A stretch of DNA of 64,000 bases from Loxodes magnus (Eukaryota > Ciliophora > Karyorelictea > Loxodida > Loxodidae), in NCBI GenBank assembly GCA_946699065.1, contig CAMPDV010001299.1, forward strand, positions 1 through 64,000, given 5' to 3'. The position numbers were made by a program, and so were the translations under genes. The notes below the pieces were generated by a model that saw only the letters and a program-made list of their open reading frames with translations, was not told the origin of the DNA and made no database searches. Positions 11,779-24,759 of this stretch are shown piece by piece; position 1 is the first letter of the stretch, and each line of letters begins with the position of its first letter.

Positions 11779-12624
11779 TGTTATAAGAATATTAAGCAAT
11801 TGCTTTAAAATGATAAACTAGTATAATTCTAAATTTTCTTTCTACTTACTCATATGAAATTTAGGAAAACTACTGCAGAATCTATTAATAAATCTGATTT
11901 TACAAGATTTGATCTTGTTAACATTTAAAATTTTTGTTTCTTAAAATTATATACTAAAGTTATTTTGACTAGAAAATCTGAATTATTTAAGTTCCAAAAA
12001 CTACATACGAGCAGATATAATCTGATAAGAATATGATATCTTGGTAAAATGTTTTTAAAAAAAATTTATTTGCCCTATATATTTGACCTAAAAATAATAA
12101 TTGAAATTCAAATGCAAAAAGTATAACGAAGGTTGTACTACATTCTTAATTAGAATAGGAACATTAAAAAGTAAAGCTACACCTAATTTTAAGAAACTAT
12201 ATACAAATAACATCTTAAATTATATAACTATTTCTATTAAAACTTAATTAATTTAGAACTTCTAAATATAAAATTAATTCCAAATTTAAAATTTTATTTA
12301 TTGCTCCAAATATTAATGATATAATAAGATAAAAACTACTTTGCCAAAAAAATAAAGTTCTATTTAAAGATCTTTCACATTTCATTTTATATAAGCAAAG
12401 ATTCATTCTTAATGATAAGATTAATTAAGTTTTCTTTTTATTATTTAATGAAATTTGATTCCTGTAAATCCTTCATTCATCAGTAAAAATGCAAATTTAA
12501 GAGAAGATTGTGAAGATAAACAAAGACTAAAAAAATGAAGCTAAGCTCTATTTTCAGATTATTTTAACATTTATTAGTCCAAATAAATAAAAAAAGTTAT
12601 ATAGATATTTTTAGATTTAAGTGA

Positions 12625-13967
12625 TCAAAGTAATTCTTCATCTTCACTTTCTTCATCTTCAGATTCTTTAACTTATTCTCTATTTATTTCTTGATATTAT
12701 TAATATTCAGATATTAGATCTTTCATATTCTATTCTGCTTCTGTGAATTCCATTTCATCCATACCCTAATCAATGTATTAGTGTAAAAATGTAATTCTTA
12801 TAAATTTTAGCGATAACTATTCACCTATTCGTGAAAACACTTCTTATATTGCAGTATTATTTCCAATTAAAACCATTGAAGTTTTAACTCCGAAATATGG
12901 AATATCACAAAAAGATCATTTAAAGTTGTTAGGTATTCATTCTACAAAATAGTGGTTATATTTATTCTATGCATTTAGCATCTACTCATCTATTTCCCTT
13001 CTTAAAACTCTTCCTCTAAGAATTCCTGTTGCTGATAAATACAGACCATGTTTTTGATCAGAAGCACATATTGTATTTTAACCACTGAACATTTAATAAA
13101 CTAATTCTGGAACTGTAAGAGCTCTATATTAACTACTTCCACGTGATTTTAAAGGAGCATAGCTGATAGTCAAAAAATTAAGTTTTGGAAAAGGAACTAA
13201 ATTATAGGTAAGTTTTCTTAAATCACTATTTATCTAGCCTGAAAATCTTAAACTAGCAGTTGCTCCACTCATTCCCATTGATATTTAAAAATTTAGATCT
13301 CTATATGTTGGAATAGGAAGTTTAAGAGTTCTAAAGCATGTTTCATATAAAGCTTCGTTATCTAATACCATCACTGCATCTGAATATTCCATTAATTAAT
13401 TTATACCTAAAATAGCATTGTAAGGTTCTAATACTTAATCAGATACCTTTGTAGAAGGAAAAACTGAGAAAGTTTAAATAAATTTATCTGGAAATTCTTC
13501 TTTTAATTTAGAAAGTAAAAGACTTCCCATTCCTGATCCTGTTCCTCCTCCTAAAGAATGAAACATTTGAAATCCTTATAAGCTATCACAACCTTCAGCT
13601 TCTTTTCTTACAACATCTAATACTTGATTTATTAAATCAGCTCCTTCAGTATAATACCCTTTTGCTCAATTATACCTGTACCTGTTTATCCATAAATAAA
13701 GTTTTCAGGTTTAAATAATTATCTAAAGGAACTAGCTCTAACATAATCCATCGTACCAATTTCCAAATCAATAAGAATAGCTCTAGGAATAAATTTTCAT
13801 CCTATATTTTCATTATAATAAACATTAATTTTATCGAGTTATAAATCAGAATTTCCATTATAGTTACCAATAGGATCAATTCCATGTTCATCTGAAATTA
13901 TTTCTCAGAATCTAGTTGCAATTTAATTTCCACATTAGCCTACTTAAATTAGTATAATTTCTCTCAT
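12625..13967 (-). pseudogene. beta-tubulin paralogue 1 (one frame break)
   Basis: Starts MREIILIQVGQCGNQI, the beta-tubulin autoregulatory MREI. It keeps the nucleotide-binding [10 protein letters not shown] loop, a [14 protein letters not shown] segment like beta-tubulin, VEWIPNN, and an acidic tail ending SEDEELL then TGA. Trp in RFWEII, VEWIPN and NNFKW is TGA. The span is 1,343 bp, one short of 448 codons. A single-base loss in the GTGNNWAKG region (about 13.66 kb) shifts the frame. It is divergent from normal tubulin, with many changes even in conserved helices. It is therefore a decaying paralogue, unless the base loss is an assembly error. Confidence 0.85.
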
Positions 13968-14292
13968 TCTTATACTTTATTAATGTTTATTATATTTATA
14001 ATTAATAATTAATACTCTATAGCAATATGCCTAATTAAATATCTTTAGGTAAATTAAATTACTAAATTTAGTAACTTTATCCTAGATAATTCTAAACTTT
14101 AAATTAATAGCTTTTAAAGATAGTTTTATTATATTTATTTGCTTAATGCTAAAGTATTAATATACCTGTTTATTTACAAGATAATAGCTTCAAATATTAA
14201 TTAAACTAAGATAAGATAGGTTAGACTTTAAATTTTATCGAATCCATATGAGGGCTTAATTTATTGCTTCTCTTTACAATATCACTTAAATA

Positions 14293-14458
14293 ATACTTAC
14301 CTTTACTTAAGGAAGGTTAAAAAGGGGAATATCAGAATGGAATGATTTCGTCCTCAAAGCTGAAAGCTTCTAAACAGTATTTCTGTCCAGTATTAACTGT
14401 GCATCTCCATTCGAATGCGAACTTCCAGAGATCACAGTAAATTTCCAGATGAGGTGAA
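14293..14458 (+). ncRNA. possible U1 snRNA-like RNA
   Basis: A GC-richer island beginning ATACTTACCT, identical to the U1 5' end that pairs with 5' splice sites. It holds several small hairpins (AAGCT-GAA-AGCTT; ACAG-TATTT-CTGT; CATT-CG-AATG), a TGCATCTCC segment resembling the U1A-binding loop and an AATTATTTTAG tract that could serve as an Sm site. The ten-base match alone could be chance, and I could not fold the standard four-way junction. Confidence 0.3.
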
Positions 14459-14957
14459 TTATTTTAGCTTAAAATATTAAATAATAAAATAAAGCTTTAT
14501 TCTATATTTAGCAATAATAATGTAATATTAGTAAATAAACATTTAGTTTAATTTATATACTTATAGCATATTTAGAAATTATTACTTTTAAGTAAAAGAT
14601 TTAATATTTTATAAGCATTGTATTGGTACTTTATTATTAGGCAAATAATAGAATATATATAGTAGAGACTTTAGTATAACTTATATTTACTATCTTAAAT
14701 ATTTATATTAATGGGATTACTTTCTTATGCTTTATTAAATATATTTATTTAACTTTCTTCTTGGAACTTTAAAATCTCCAATCTTCTCTTTCTTAATTCC
14801 TTATCAAATATACTAACAAATTTATCTACTTTAGGAATTTGGTTTTTAGTAAAATAGCAATTGATATAGTTTTAGTCCTACAATAATAGTCTTTTGGAAT
14901 CTTTTTGAATAAAACTATAATGGCTATTAAATTCCTAAAGAATATCTAAGTAATAAA

Positions 14958-15890
14958 TAAAAAATGGTAGAAGGGTTCAAGAAAGGCTTTTATATCACCT
15001 CCTAAAAAGGGGAGAGAAAGTAAGAACCCTCATCTTTCACTCACACATCTTCTTCCTAGAAATAATCTTCTTCTCAAAAACTTCAAGAATAATAGAATCA
15101 ACTAGGAACTTCCAGACCAACCTAAAAGATGGGACAAAAGCGCCAAAAGGCTACCCCGATGACACCAACTGAAGAGGAAGGACCTAGAAAGATGCTGGAA
15201 ACGCAAGAAGCAGCAGTCGTGCATGAGTTTGCGATGCCACAGTACCAGGAAGAACAGGCATAAATTTTAGTCGCATTCTCTGACCTGAAGGAGGAAGTAA
15301 AGAGGCTACGATTAGAGAATAGAGCTATAAAAAATCAAGTTACTGAGCTCAAGGAATGGAAAGAAAGCTTCTGGGAAGTCTACGATCGAGAGCAAAGCAC
15401 TTTCTTCAGGGAAATGAGATTGCTGAGCAGAGAACAACTGTACTTGAAGAGAACAGCAAGTAGCAACAGTAGTAGGAATTCAAAGTTAGGAGAATTCAAG
15501 ATTCAATGGACATAGAAGGAGCTACTAATTTACCGAGGAGTCCAGACAAGAAATGAATTAGGAATAAACCAAGATGCTTTGTACGCAAACAAACTGGACA
15601 TAAATATAGACAATGTTAGAAATTGAAATTAATTAAATAATAGTACTGGAATAGAAAATAATAAGAAAAATAATAGTACTAATATTAGGATAAGATTAGA
15701 CGAGAATTCTGTAACTAATTTTATCCGTCAGGAGGGCAAATCTACAAACCGAAGTGTACACAATCCAAGGCGACTAAAGAAAGAGTTTTGAAGGGAGCTG
15801 GTTCCAGCCAGGTTATCAAATTGGTCCTGTGAACACGAGGTTGAAAGTCCTCCAAGTTCACTAAACTCCAATTTAAATTTTTAATTTAGT
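14958..15890 (+). mobile_element. short ORF1-only element sharing the LINE 5' end
   Basis: It opens with AATGGTAGAAGGGTTCAAG and a following CCACCTCCT-like segment, the same 5' end as the LINE at 3.24 kb and the inverted element at 61.1 kb. It contains one short ORF, an AT-rich spacer, then a structured GC-richer 3' tail (about 15.72-15.88 kb) with AGCTGGTTCCAGCCAGGTT and GGTTGAAAGTCC. There is no RT. At about 930 bp it matches the size of the 60.19-61.13 kb element, suggesting a non-autonomous class. Confidence 0.6.
15129..15626 (+). CDS. coiled-coil ORF1 of the short element
   Basis: 165 codons from ATG 15129 (MGQKRQKATPMTPTEEEG) to TGA 15624, with no frame break. TAA and TAG occur as Gln. 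Residues about 50-110 form a leucine-zipper-like coiled coil (EEVKRLRLENRAIKNQVTEL). Codon use is much richer in G and C than nearby host genes, as in the other element ORFs. No zinc knuckle is seen, unlike the ORF at 2.4 kb. It is probably an RNA-binding, self-associating element protein. Confidence 0.6.
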
Positions 15891-17160
15891 AATATATATA
15901 TATCTAAGTAATAAAAAATTAGAAAATGTGATCAATCTCTATCTCTGTATTATGTAAGCACTATTTTACTAGCATCTGTTCTTATAAAATATTTAAAGGA
16001 AATAAACTATCTTTGTTTGTTTAAAAAGGGAAAAGCTATAATAAATGAGAAATGTTATTATTTTAAAAATAATTAAAAGAATAGAATAGAATAAAGAAAC
16101 TACTCTTTTAGATTTATAAAATAAGCATAACTATTATCAATACAGTTAAATTTAATAATTATTTAAGAATAATGGGTCTATATTTTAATTATTTGATTTT
16201 AACTCTCTTGAGCGATTTTTCTAGTTGAATCTAAAATCTTAAAAGATCATTATTAGTAGGTTACAGGCTTTGATAGAGGCTTGAAACCTATGATTATCGA
16301 ATATGCTTTAATTACTCAAAGGATTTACAGTTTGCAGAACTGATAAGCAGAATGGTCAAAGCAAGTAACATGATGAGAACTTAATTTTCCTAAAACATAC
16401 AAAGTTAATAATTATTAATCACTATATTGTTTTCTAAATAAACAACTAAGAAACAAAAAGTTTTAGATTTTCATTTTCAAATTTATTTAATTAACAAAGG
16501 AAACTATTATTAAGCTAAATAATCAATATATAATAACATATCTCATAGGAACCTTTTTCTACAGTTATTTTATATTGCTATTAATCAATTGCTAGTGAAT
16601 CTAATTAATAGCTTTACTAAAACTATATAATCTTAAATCTCACAAAATACTACTTCTTTTTTTCCTTTCATAGAACTTTAAATATTAGAAGTGAATTTTT
16701 TAATTACAAATATGTAAGAAGAGAGTTAGTTACAAGTAGATATAATAAAGAATTAAAATATAAATTAAATAAAGCTATAATTTAATTTAAAATAGAAGAT
16801 AACAGTAATAAACTTAAAATTCATATAGAGATAAACAACCATTTATATTAAATCTTATGAAACTTTCAATTATCTTTTATTCTTCGGTAAAATTAAAAAT
16901 GTAGCACCTTACTGATTATTAATAAAAGATCTATATTAGCTAACTATATTTATTTAGTCATTAGAAGAGGATAAAAGGTTAATAAACTTGAGATTAAAAA
17001 TTGTAATTTAAAAAGGAAAATAAAAAAATAAGATGAAAGAAATAATAAAAGGAAATAGAATCTTTTATATTCCAAAATTATTTATAGTATTTTCCTTATT
17101 AATATGATAAATTAATTAATTAAAAATAAATAATTAAAATAAAATTAAGATTATAGTTTA

Positions 17161-17930
17161 AAAAGAGACTTTGAGAACGAACAAATCTTGTACACATATT
17201 CTCCTAAACTAAAGAATTAAATAGGATTTCGTTATTCCGCCATCCTTGTTTTCGAATATTAATTTTGATAAGTATAATCCCGTCTATCGAAAGAAATTAT
17301 TTTTACGTTAGCCTATATTTGAATTGTAAAACTTCTTCCTGTAGATTAATCCAGTCTTTGTTTGTCGAATCTTAAATAAATCGTTAAAAATGGCTTACTT
17401 ATTTTTTTTATAAATTTCTTCGTTCTACTCAACATCTTTTGTAATTATATTATTTTTAACATATGTAGCACCAAATTTTGCTTCTTATATCTTATTATAC
17501 ATCAATTTGCTCTATTTCCATAGGCACTCATCCTTATTATCCTTAGGTCCTTTAAATAATTTCATATTAGAATATTTGCTTTTCTTTACATTTTTTTATT
17601 TATTATTAGAAATATGAAAACTAAAATTAAATCATTTATGAATTTCATAAAATATTATTCAATTTTATCCTATTTTTGTTTCTTTTGAGATTAAATATTA
17701 TTAATAGCATCTTCCACAGATAAACATTAAATGTTAAATATTCGCCTGTTATATATAGTATTGATTCTAATTTTTCAAGTTTTTATTTATTATTCTTTTA
17801 AAGATTTTTTATTCTTTAATGAACTTATAGTGCAAACGATCCTTGATATTAATATTTTCCTTATTATGATTTTGCTTAATCTGAATTTATTTTTAGTTTT
17901 ATTTTTTAAGATATAGTTAAGAGAGGACTG
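17161..17930 (-). CDS. hypothetical protein
   Basis: An open frame in the reassigned code with charged, protein-like sequence: KENINIKDRLHYKFIKEQKIF, a Cys pair in FICGRCYQ, then KLFKGPKDNKDECLWKQ and AKFGATYVKNNIITKDVEQNEE. Two TGA early in the frame read as Trp. Ends are uncertain; ATG 17727 is one possible start and no clear terminal TGA is seen. No domain is recognised. It neighbours other small host ORFs, so it may be part of a real gene cluster or a remnant. Confidence 0.4.
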
Positions 17931-18247
17931 CTTCTTCTTAGAAGCAATTTTTTCATAATATAATATTTATTGGATAAATCTATTTAAAATCTATAAATAT
18001 AAATCTAAATAGATAATTGATGCTTTTAGATAGAAGAACAATATATTTGCTTTATTATCACTTAATTGTTATATTATAGAAATTTTAGTTATCATTCTAT
18101 GAAATTATTTCCTTTAAATTCTGAATTTGGTAATAGTTAATTAAATATTAATTATGTAATTAATTATAAAATTTAAAAGTTGCTTACTTTATTTAAATTA
18201 AAAATTAGTAATTTCATAATAAAGAAATTAAACTGATATCAGAACTA

Positions 18248-18723
18248 ATGAGAATAAATGGAGATTAATATAAATAAAGATTAAAGCTTATAGAAGAAAT
18301 AAATAGCATATTCAAATACTCTACTGTAAAGCAAATATTTGATTAAATAATTGACATCTGGTATATTTTGGTTTATTAAATATAAATTTAAATTTTCTCT
18401 TAGTTGTATCAAAATAAACAAAAAGCTGAAAAATTAGAAACTATAAAATAAAATAAGTAAGCTGTGATTTAATACTGAAGGTTTTATTAATATATTTAAG
18501 ATTTGAAATAGAAAAATTTAATTATGAAATTTGAAGAAATCTAAATACGTCTGCGTTAATAATTATTTGGCAATAATTTGAATTTCAATATAATAAAAGA
18601 CTGGTGAAAAAGTTTGCTTGATATTTTATAATGAAACACGAAACTGAAGAAGACTGTGAAGCTTTCTATTAGAGAAATTATTTCAATAACATTAAACATT
18701 TATTCAATGATGAACCTAATTGA
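18248..18723 (+). CDS. hypothetical helical protein
   Basis: From ATG 18248 the frame gives MRINGDQYKQRLKLIEEINS, a Gln/Lys-rich coiled-coil segment (NKQKAEKLETIKQNKQ) and EEIQIRLRQQLFGNNLN...KDWWKSLLDIL. Near 18.63 kb the coding look moves to the next frame, MKHETEEDCEAFYQRNYFNN, ending NDEPN and TGA 18721. That is either a frame break or a very short intron. Ciliate introns can be tiny, but I see no convincing splice pair. The possible start may lie further upstream, since the frame is open there too. Confidence 0.45.
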
Positions 18724-19329
18724 AGGTGGTATCACTATTATTTATTATTATTACTCCCTTTGTATAAATTTTTTAATTCTAAGACTAGAAATACAAATCT
18801 TTCTCTATATATACTTTTATTCCTTACTATAAAATCATTTTAATTGGCATCATAAATATTATATTTATTTAATTTTGATGGAATTTGATACTAAAAAATA
18901 ATAAAACGGACAAAAACTCTTTATAAACTCTTCCTTTATAATTCTTTTATTATTTCCCTTTTATTTATTTAAAAATACAAAACTTTTATTTGTTTTTATT
19001 ACTCTAATTAATTTTTATACTTTTCTGATTTTATAGACAAGACTTTTATTCATTTTTTACATTATAACTTTTAAAATTATGTCCATTGATTTTGTCTACT
19101 TTTTAATTTTTTTAAATGTTTCTTCTCTTCAAAATATCATGCATCTTCCTAACAACACATCTTTTTCTTTCTTATTTTACTCTATATTCTTAAAATTACT
19201 GCTTGATACCATCAACTCACTCTTCCCTTATAACTCTAAAAATTTATAATTATTTATTTTTTTCTATATAATTTACCTTTTCTTTCTGGCCCTTAGTTTT
19301 AAATGCTAAAATTATTTATTTGTCTCTTT

Positions 19330-20282
19330 TCCTTAACTCATTATCATCAGAACCTGATATTATTCACTTGCTACCCTTTTATCTGCAAACTACTTTCACA
19401 AGCTCCTGGTGACTTTAAAGAGTGGATATACAATAAATAATTGTAAATATCCATATTTTGATTATTTTATCTTCACTTTCTGAAATTATTAAGTTTTTAT
19501 CACTTGATATCTCTACAGAAAATCATCTGTTCGTATGCTCTTTCAAAGTACTCTTTAACTAACCACAAGTAAAGTCTCGTATTTTTATCTTTTTATCACT
19601 ATTCCCAGAAACAATATTGCTATTTTCACTTGATATCTCTACATAGTATACAGAACTGATTATCCCATTAAAATAAGAAAATCCAATATAATATAGCATA
19701 ATATTATTGTAGTATGGCCTTTAATTGGTTTACTTCACATAAGTTTATTTCTTAAAATAGAATTCCCCTCAAATTTGTTTGGATCTTCACTGCCATAGTT
19801 CTTGATAATTTTAAGATTTTTTTCTAAATGTCAAATTCCAATCATCTTCTATTGAATTAATTAACTGGTTTTTAGGTATAGGGAGCTTCTTCATTTGCTT
19901 AAAGTATTTTTCATGTAAAGCTAACCTTCTTAATTGTAGATACTGATTAAATTTTCCTATTATTTTTTTACTATTTTCTTTGCTTTTCGCATAATTGGAA
20001 TCAACTTCTTATTTTGTTGTCTTTGTCACTTTCAATATATAGTTTCTCTATGATAGGAAATGTATTTTTTTAAGGCTTCTACTCTATTTCCATTGTGATG
20101 TTGAGTAATTATAATTGTTCTGGTTTGTATTTTAAATTTCCCTCATGATCTATTCTGTTTATAAAATTCTCCCTTAAATTTACTACGGTAACTGGTTCAA
20201 AATTATTCCTATCTTAAAATTGAGTTTTCAGATTTAAAAAATTTAATAGATTTTAACAAATCTAAATTTATTAATAAAAATA
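19330..20282 (-). CDS. WD40-repeat protein, broken or intron-containing
   Basis: On the minus strand at least three WD40 blades are clear: SSVYYVEISSENSNIVSGNSD then KKIKIRD; FSVEISSDKNLIISESED then KIIKIW; and GSKWIISGSDDNELRKRD. The upstream part (EPVTVVNLREN; HEGNLKYKPEQLQLL; IEKLYIESDKDNK) resembles the linker before WD40 domains in ciliate proteins. WD40 propellers serve as protein-interaction scaffolds. At least two frame changes lie between the N-terminal part and the blades (about 19.8-19.9 kb). They may be tiny introns or decay. Only part of a seven-blade propeller is present. Confidence 0.7.
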
Positions 20283-20520
20283 ATTAACATCCTTTAATAA
20301 GTTTGATATTCCATTTAAATAAAAAAAGATAATTGGTTCTATCTACTAAGAGTACTTCTTTTTATTGAAGAGAACTGTTATTTATTAGGTGGCATTTTAT
20401 TTAATCTATATAATATAAATAATAACTAATATTTTCTATATAAACTTAAACTAAAAATAAATAAAATAAAATTAGTTTAACTGAAATTTAAATATTTATA
20501 TTTATTATCATTTAGTTTGT

Positions 20521-20751
20521 TTTTTATATACTCTCACATATAGAAAGTTTAACTCATATTATTTATTTTGCAATGATGATCTAACTAAACATACTAAATT
20601 AGTTTATAAATTTACTTTATCTTCAAATAAAATCATAAAATTATGTTCTTATTTAGCTAGATTGTTTAAGTTGACTTTTAGTAACTAATAAATTAGTAAA
20701 GATGGTTATGTTTATTGGTAATATAATATACTAAAAGGAGGAAGTAAATGA
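20521..20751 (+). CDS. C-terminal part of a hypothetical protein
   Basis: In one frame a protein-like stretch (YRKFNSYYLFCNDDLTKHTK, then ISKDGYVYWQYNILKGGSK) ends at TGA 20749. No start codon is evident upstream, and no family is recognised. Short and possibly chance. Confidence 0.25.
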
Positions 20752-21648
20752 ATTAAATGAATAATTAATTTAATATGTAGTTTGTGTTTTTAAATAATAA
20801 TTGAATATATATAGATATGAAATTAATTATAAGCCAATAGTAATTTTATTAATTTTGCTTTTTCTTTTAGTATATAAATATATTTTTATCTATAATAAAC
20901 ATTAACATTTAGTTACCAGTTATCTTTATATTTTATACTTACCTTTTCTATTCAAATTCAATCTTATACCATAACTTTTTACAATTACCAATATATAGAA
21001 AGAAAAATTGCAATACCACCTAAAATAGTACAGCCAAAGATACTTAATGAGTATCCCAAAGATATTTAAAAAATATAGATATAATCTAAGATAGTGAGAA
21101 TATTAAAGATATGCACTAAAATCTGAACTAAAATAAAGATATCTTTATATGATAATCAAAAAGCACATAAACTTTAGATTTATTTTGAATAGTACCAATC
21201 AGTAATTAGACTAAAATTTATTAAATTAATTAAAAGTAAACCAATATTATTAATTCTCATATTTCACACCATCTCTATTTATCTGATCTCTAGAATAAAA
21301 GCACACTACTTTAAAATTTAACTCCTTACTTTATAAGAACAAGTAATCAAAAATAAATCTAATTAAAATCTGTTTATTTAAGAAATAAAATAACTTAAAA
21401 TGCTATATAAAGACTAATTGATTGGAACTAGCTTTTAAACGAAATTTTAATCCATGCAAAAGTAAAATATGATCTAGATATATAAACCTTGATAAGTAAC
21501 TAAGAAATAACCGAAATATATTATAAAACTTACATAAATAAAATTTATTAGAAATGCAAAATAATATAAAATTGAAGCTAGCGAATAAAATATGATATAT
21601 AATAATATAAGAAAAAGCTACACTAAAAATAAATAGATATTAAAGCAG

Positions 21649-22035
21649 ATAAATAAATAAATAAATAAATAAATTTGATTATAGAGCGCGTAGCTCTCTC
21701 GTTGGTGCGCAGCTCTTTAAAAAAAATGTTTCATACTGACAAGAATGTTTGTTACTGATAAAATTATCAGATACTGATAAACCTTGTTCAATACTGGTAT
21801 AATTATTCAGTACTGATAAAAATGTTCAATACTGATATAATTTTAGAATACTCGTAATCTTTAATACTTGCTGGAGGTATAAGGACATGGCAGGCCTGTG
21901 TCTCATTGCATCACCAAAGCAGAGGAAGACATAAAGTCGATTATGGGTACTTAACTTCCCCAACCTCTGATGAAGATGACCTTGTTGTTCACCTTCGAAC
22001 AACTATGGCGGTTTTAAAAAATATATATAATAAAT
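21649..22035 (-). mobile_element. SINE with 5S-rRNA-like head and LINE-type 3' hairpin, copy 1
   Basis: Read on the minus strand, the head starts GCCATAGTTGTTCGAAGG and contains CATCTTCATCAGAGG and GGGGAAGTTAAGTACC, which align in order with the 5' half of 5S rRNA. A weaker TGATG...GAGAC segment follows where the 5S box C would lie. The body repeats ATACTGATAAA-like units. The 3' end is the LINE hairpin (21683-21717) and an ATAA-repeat tail. The layout matches the SINE3 class: 5S head, body, LINE-derived tail. Confidence 0.6.
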
Positions 22036-23604
22036 AACTTGTTGACATATCTACATAAATCAATTTTTCCTGTAATTTCCAAAACTAAATAATTTAAACT
22101 GTTTAAATTTTTATTCTAGATAGAGAAATTAATACACAATGATGCACTGAAAAATTTAAATTAATTATAAGAGTGAATCTTAATCTAGTGGAGAGATTAA
22201 AGTTGAATCCAATGTTAATTAAAACCTATTTAACTTAAATGGCAGGTGTAGATATCTCATAAAGAGATAATTTTAAAATAATTAAAAATTTTAATTCAAT
22301 TGAAACAGGTAACTTACTAAATAAAACTTAGTAGAATTAATAATAGATTATACTAGAATGGACTTGATATTTAGTTCAACTAATTTCCTAATAAAGATGA
22401 TAGAAATTGAATAGTAATAGTTAAATGCATAGTATTAAAATTAAAAAAACTAAAATATGTAATTCCAAGACAAGAATCAAAAAGCTAAAATGGAAAATTT
22501 TACTTTTAGTAGTGAATTAGATAAGTAAAACTAATACAATTATGAAATACATATAGCTTTCTAAGATTAGATTCTGTAAAAAGATTAGGAAAATTAAAGC
22601 ATTTAATTATGATTTTAAAATTATATCTAAAATTTAATAGAAATTAGTAATTAATAATAGTAATCTTAAAAGAAATAATATGTAGATACTTAAGCAAAAG
22701 CATAAACATGAAATGGAAATATTTAAACTTAAAATAGTCTTGTCTAATTAGATAATTTAAATGATAAATAAAGAGATCTTATCTGCCAAAAAATTACATA
22801 AGCAGATATATTGAAACAAGATAAACAAATTATACTTAGCATTTTTATAAGGAAATATAAATTAACACTATTAGAATATAATATAATAACTAATATTGTC
22901 AAGTAGATCTAATTAATCAAGATTTTATTAAACTATAGAATAATATTACCAACTATACTTAAATTTCATTTAAAATACCTAAAATATTTAGGCACAAGAG
23001 ATTAAAATCCAGGAGTATTAGCATCTGAATTAAAATTTGAAAAAAGATATATTTAATTTTTCTACTAAAAGCTGATAAAAGAATTATTAGAGTTAAACTG
23101 ATTTAATTGATATTGTTTATCGGAATCAAAATTTACCTCCGAATAGTAATCTTAATATTCTTAAAAGAAAACATGAAGAAGATAATATAATAATTCCATC
23201 AGCAAAACGTATAAGTAAACAATATAATAAAAAAGAATGTGATTAAATCATATGTTACTTCAATCTAACTAGTATATAACTTTAAAAATTTATTAAATCA
23301 GAATCTTGAAGACGTCCTTAGTATGAAATGTGCAGTAATAAAATAAATATGTTACAGATAATTAAGGCTTAGAATAAGGAACAGTAGATAGTATGAAAAG
23401 TAAAATTGATATAGACCGAAAACTCCTTAAAATATATACGACCTAAGTAATATGTATTTTGATTCAATATTTTCATTAACATCCTGAAGAAAAAGATTAG
23501 TACATATTTAAGTGAATCATTAAGGATAAAAGAATAGCTACATTTCTGAAAGTGGACTATCTGCAGGTTCCGAGAAATTTAATAAGATTAATAAATTAGA
23601 AATA

Positions 23605-24225
23605 TAAAGATGAGGCATATAAACGTTAATGGAATATCTAGTAAATGCATTACTGTAGAAGATTTTATCAGAGAGATAACAATATAGTCGTATTATCAAT
23701 AAATGAAATCTGATAAAAAGAAGAATTTCCTCTAATAATAAGAAATAGATATAGAGCATACTTTAAAAACTCAGGAAAAGGAGATGGTGAATGTCTAGTT
23801 GTAGGAGAAGTATTAAATAGTATAGAAGTGCAAATAGAAGATGAAAAATAATTAAATCGATTAGTTACAATTATACTGGATAATATTTTAATCACGTATT
23901 GTTACATACCTAATAGTGGGAAAAATTAAGATATCAAAGATTAAGCTTATGAACTTCTTAACACATTGCTAAATAAATTTGATGATAATCCACATATACT
24001 GATGGGAGATTTCAACGCCCTTTTATAAGGTTTTGGAGACAATGCTGAAAATAATAATGATAACACATATAGATTATAAGAATTTATACTACAAAATGAT
24101 CTTGAAATAACGAATGATAGTAACGTTAATACATTTATACACAAAGGAACGGGATAAATTTATTGTAATGATTATATCTTATAAGCAACCATTTGAATAT
24201 TAATTAATTTGAAACTTCATTGTTC
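23605..24225 (+). CDS. endonuclease domain of the second LINE
   Basis: MRHINVNGISSK (catalytic Asn), SINEIWQKEEF (catalytic Glu, with Trp as TGA), ITYCYIPNSGK (Tyr motif) and HILMGDFNALLQG (Asp/Asn motif), with TFIHKGTGQIYCNDYIL near the end. These are the APE signatures in order. One frame change sits near 23.66 kb. The SINE at 24.23 kb cuts the domain before its final His motif. Confidence 0.75.
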
Positions 24226-24227
24226 AT

Positions 24228-24755
24228 AAATAAATAAATAAATTTGATTATAGAGCGCGTAGCACTCTCGTTGGTGCGCAGCTCTTTAAAAAAAAATGTT
24301 TCATACTGACAAGAATGTTTGTTACTGATAAAATTATCAGATACTGGTAGACCTTGTTCAATACTGGTATAATTATTCAGTACTGATAAAAATGTTTAAT
24401 ACTGATATAATTTTAGAATACTCGTAATCTTTAATACTTGCTGGAGGTCCAAGGACATGGCAGGATTGTGTCTCATTGCATCACCAAAGCAGAGGGCGAC
24501 ATGTGTCAATTATGGGTACTTAAATTCCCCACCTCTGATGAAGCTTGCAATATTATTTCTTTTTAGTTCCAGAATTAAAAATAAACGAAGCCAAGCCAGT
24601 GTCGAAGGGTCTAAGAATCTTATGTCTCGAGGTCAAACCAAAGCAGAGGAAGACATAAAGTCGATTATGGGTACTTAACTTCCCCAACCTCTGATGAAGA
24701 TGGCCTTGTTGTTCACCTTCGAACAACTATGGCTGTTTTAAAAATTATATATAAT
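24228..24755 (-). mobile_element. SINE copy 2 with duplicated 5S-like head, inserted in a LINE
   Basis: Body, hairpin (24251-24287) and ATAA tail match the copy at 21.65 kb closely. The head is doubled. A fuller 5S-like unit (minus strand, from about 24.735 to 24.59 kb) ends in TTTATTTTT. A second partial unit then restarts at TTCATCAGAGG and runs into the body. The result is a dimeric head, as in Alu-type SINEs. It sits inside the second LINE, so it is younger than that LINE. Confidence 0.6.
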
Positions 24756-24759
24756 AAAT

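Noticed and set aside
16205-16385. Possible H/ACA snoRNA-like hairpins
   Set aside because: Stems such as AGGTT...AACCT exist, but no clear hinge box and ACA at the right distance could be shown.
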